From UMGS1933 sp051891435 (GTDB taxonomy: Bacteria > Bacillota > Clostridia > TANB77 > CAG-508), in assembly GCA_051891435.1 (NCBI GenBank), contig JBJFFE010000020.1, forward strand, positions 1-16,975: a stretch of DNA of 16,975 bases, read 5' to 3'. The notes below the pieces were generated by a model, which had not been told where the DNA came from, did not search any database, and was given only the letters and a program-made list of their open reading frames with translations. The position numbers were made by a program, and so were the translations under genes. Shown in pieces: positions 15,597 to 16,975 of this stretch. Numbering within the stretch: the first letter of the stretch is position 1; each line of letters opens with the position of its first letter.

Positions 15597-16631
15597 ATGA
15601 ATTTTTTAAATACAAAATTATTTATAAATATTGTAATTGCTGTTTTTATTATTTTATTTTGTAAAATTATTAGTTCAAAACTAGCATATATTTTTATTAA
15701 GATGTTTCATTTTAAAGAGAAAAATAGAGATAAAATTAAAAATAACGCTTTCTACAAACCTATTAAAACCTTTATTGTAATATTGACAATTTATTCTTGT
15801 ACTTATCTTTTTGTTATACCTGATAATATTAAAGCACTTATTATTAAAGCTTTTAGAATATCTGTTATTATATTACTTGCAAAAGGCTTTGCTGGCTTAT
15901 TTAGTACTAATTCAGATAGTTTCAACAAAATAAGAAACAAATTAAATTTCCGTGGCAATGATACTTTAGTTAATTTTACTAGTAAAATACTTAAAAGTAT
16001 TGTTTATATTATTGCAGGTTTTATAATTATTAGTGAGTTTGGCTACAATCTAGGTGGTTTGATTACTGGTCTTGGTATATCTAGTGTTGTAATTGCATTA
16101 GCTGCCCAAGATTTAGCTAAAAGTTTGCTAGCTGGTCTTTGTATTGTTCTTGATAAACCTTTTAATATTGGCGATTATATCACTGTTAATAATTACGAGG
16201 GAACAGTTGAAGATATATCTTTTAGAGCTACTAGAATTAGAAATATTGCAAATGATGTAATAGTTATTCCAAATAACCAAATTGCAGATAATTATATTGT
16301 AAATTATAGCCAGAAAAACTCTAGATTGTTTAAATTATTATTAACCTTAGAGCTTTCTACTCCTTTAGAAAAAGTTGAAGATTTTAAACAAAAGTTAATT
16401 TTATTTTTAAATTCACAAGAGCATGTATTAAAAGAAAATATTAGAGTGTTTTTTGATACTGTATCTGACAATGGTATTAATATAAAAATTACTTTCTATA
16501 CAGATATTATTAATTATAATAACTTTTTAAAATTTAAAGAAGAAATGAATTATAGTATTTTAGAATTAATTCAAAAAGCAAATATAGAACTTGCCTACGA
16601 TTCTAAAACAATTTATTTAAAAAAAGATTAA
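15597..16631 (+). CDS. MscS-family mechanosensitive ion channel
   Basis: A 344-residue small-conductance mechanosensitive channel that opens under membrane tension to release solutes during osmotic downshock. Three to four hydrophobic helices lie at about 8-36, 58-75, 85-100 and 130-150. The pore helix region ITGLGISSVVIALAAQDLAKSLLAGLCIVLDKPFNIGDYI (about 155-195) carries the Gly/Ala-rich packing and the FNIGDYI motif typical of MscS. The beta domain follows with GTVEDISFRATRIRNIANDVIVIPN, then a mixed C-terminal domain. ATG 15597 is six bases after GGTGAT, with a perfect promoter upstream. The gene is intact and contains no CGG codon. Confidence 0.95.
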   Translation: MNFLNTKLFINIVIAVFIILFCKIISSKLAYIFIKMFHFKEKNRDKIKNNAFYKPIKTFIVILTIYSCTYLFVIPDNIKALIIKAFRISVIILLAKGFAGLFSTNSDSFNKIRNKLNFRGNDTLVNFTSKILKSIVYIIAGFIIISEFGYNLGGLITGLGISSVVIALAAQDLAKSLLAGLCIVLDKPFNIGDYITVNNYEGTVEDISFRATRIRNIANDVIVIPNNQIADNYIVNYSQKNSRLFKLLLTLELSTPLEKVEDFKQKLILFLNSQEHVLKENIRVFFDTVSDNGINIKITFYTDIINYNNFLKFKEEMNYSILELIQKANIELAYDSKTIYLKKD

Positions 16632-16680
16632 GAATTTACTTACTTTACACCATATGTTAAATTTGTCAACCTAAACGTTA

Positions 16681-16738
16681 AGGAACCCGCATTATTCTGC
16701 GGGCTCCTCACGATGTGAAGGATTTACTCCTTCACATC
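16681..16738. repeat. two adjacent strong hairpins
   Basis: Hairpin 1 is GATGTGAAGGA, loop TTTAC, TCCTTCACATC (16712-16738), a perfect 11-bp stem. Hairpin 2 is AGGAACCCGCA, loop TTATTC, TGCGGGCTCCT (16681-16708), with one mismatch. They are three bases apart, overlap the 3' half of the 34-codon ORF, and are more GC-rich than the surroundings. Neither is followed by a strong T tract on either strand, so they are not clear intrinsic terminators. They may be part of a dispersed repeat or an RNA structure. Confidence 0.65.
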
Positions 16739-16796
16739 CAAAAAGTCTTTCTAAGAAATCGTCTTCAAAAGAATTTTTGGGATTAGTAGTTTCCAT
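16692..16796 (-). CDS. 34-residue acidic small protein
   Basis: I do not recognise this product. The peptide starts METTNPKNSFEDDFLERLFG and ends CEGVNPSHREEPAE; it is acidic, has one Cys (residue 21), no signal peptide and no membrane helix. Expression signals are excellent: AGGAGG seven bases before the ATG and a near-consensus promoter at 16862-16890, leaving a leader of about 60 bases. The second half is coded by two strong hairpins that may be a repeat, so the C-terminus could be fortuitous. It could be a real small protein, a leader peptide, or a short ORF on a structured RNA. It converges with the mscS-like gene. Confidence 0.5.
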   Translation of the reverse strand: METTNPKNSFEDDFLERLFGCEGVNPSHREEPAE

Positions 16797-16861
16797 GTTG
16801 TTTCCTCCTTTAGTCTCTACTATTCAAATTTCTTGGGTCTGTTTTATCCTACTCATTATAA

Positions 16862-16890
16862 ATTATAGCAAAAAAACTTTGTTTTGTAAA
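16862..16890 (-). promoter_or_regulatory. strong sigma-A promoter for the 34-codon ORF
   Basis: On the minus strand TTTACA (16885-16890), a 17-base spacer and TATAAT (16862-16867). Start near 16855. Beyond it, 16891-16975 holds no gene or element I can name. Confidence 0.82.
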
Positions 16891-16975
16891 CATAATTTTA
16901 ACTCTTGACACTTTTTATCCTGAAGGTTAGTCAATCATATGTCACACTTTTTTGAAAAATATATACTTTGAGTAC

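Overview
The window is strongly AT-rich and carries a typical low-GC Bacillota gene set: a ClpB chaperone behind a CIRCE operator, ComEA and ComEC, a LytR-CpsA-Psr protein, a sporulation-type D-Ala-D-Ala carboxypeptidase, and DUF1015, DUF5711 and TSCPD-domain proteins. Together these point to a member of the Clostridia, probably an uncultured, gut-type lineage. That placement is an inference from gene content and composition. Most genes are on the minus strand and most have a recognisable sigma-A promoter.

Layout, left to right. Positions 1-2551 (minus): comEC, the DNA-uptake channel, interrupted by two apparent +1 frameshifts and by three in-frame GC-rich insertions; its last few codons run off the left edge. 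2617-3930 (minus): a secreted SH3/NlpC-P60 peptidoglycan hydrolase. 3991-5583 (minus): a small TSCPD protein and a DUF1015 protein, probably one transcript. 5692-8289 (minus): clpB with its own promoter and a CIRCE-like operator. 8374-9183 (minus): a YihY/BrkB membrane protein. 9267-9875 (minus): comEA. 9941-11193 (plus): a DacF-type carboxypeptidase, again with two apparent +1 frameshifts. 11225-14070 (minus): LCP, CvpA and DUF5711 genes. 14153-14276: a MITE-like inverted repeat. 14323-15339 (plus): a YkvI-like membrane protein. 15414-15490 (plus): tRNA-Arg(UCU) with its own promoter and terminator. 15597-16631 (plus): a MscS-type channel. 16692-16796 (minus): a 34-codon ORF with strong expression signals.

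The main observation is a recoding pattern. comEC and dacF are each broken twice, and all four breaks have the same form: the zero-frame codon is CGG, and dropping its first C restores a GGA or GGT glycine codon and the family sequence. I scanned every other gene here by eye, roughly 5,000 codons on both strands, and found no other in-frame CGG. CGG therefore seems not to be read as arginine in this organism. It behaves as a signal for +1 frameshifting, or as part of a CGGN quadruplet read as glycine. The breaks follow the coding sense of each gene, with two on each genome strand, which favours a translational cause over random decay.

Secondary observations are likely AUA and AUU start codons for comEC and the ykvI-like gene, palindromic elements inserted in frame in comEC, a CIRCE with paired substitutions in both arms, a promoter nested in a terminator, and several genes with very short leaders. 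Functionally the window combines DNA uptake (ComEA, ComEC), cell-wall work (NlpC/P60, DacF, LCP) and stress or osmotic protection (ClpB, MscS).
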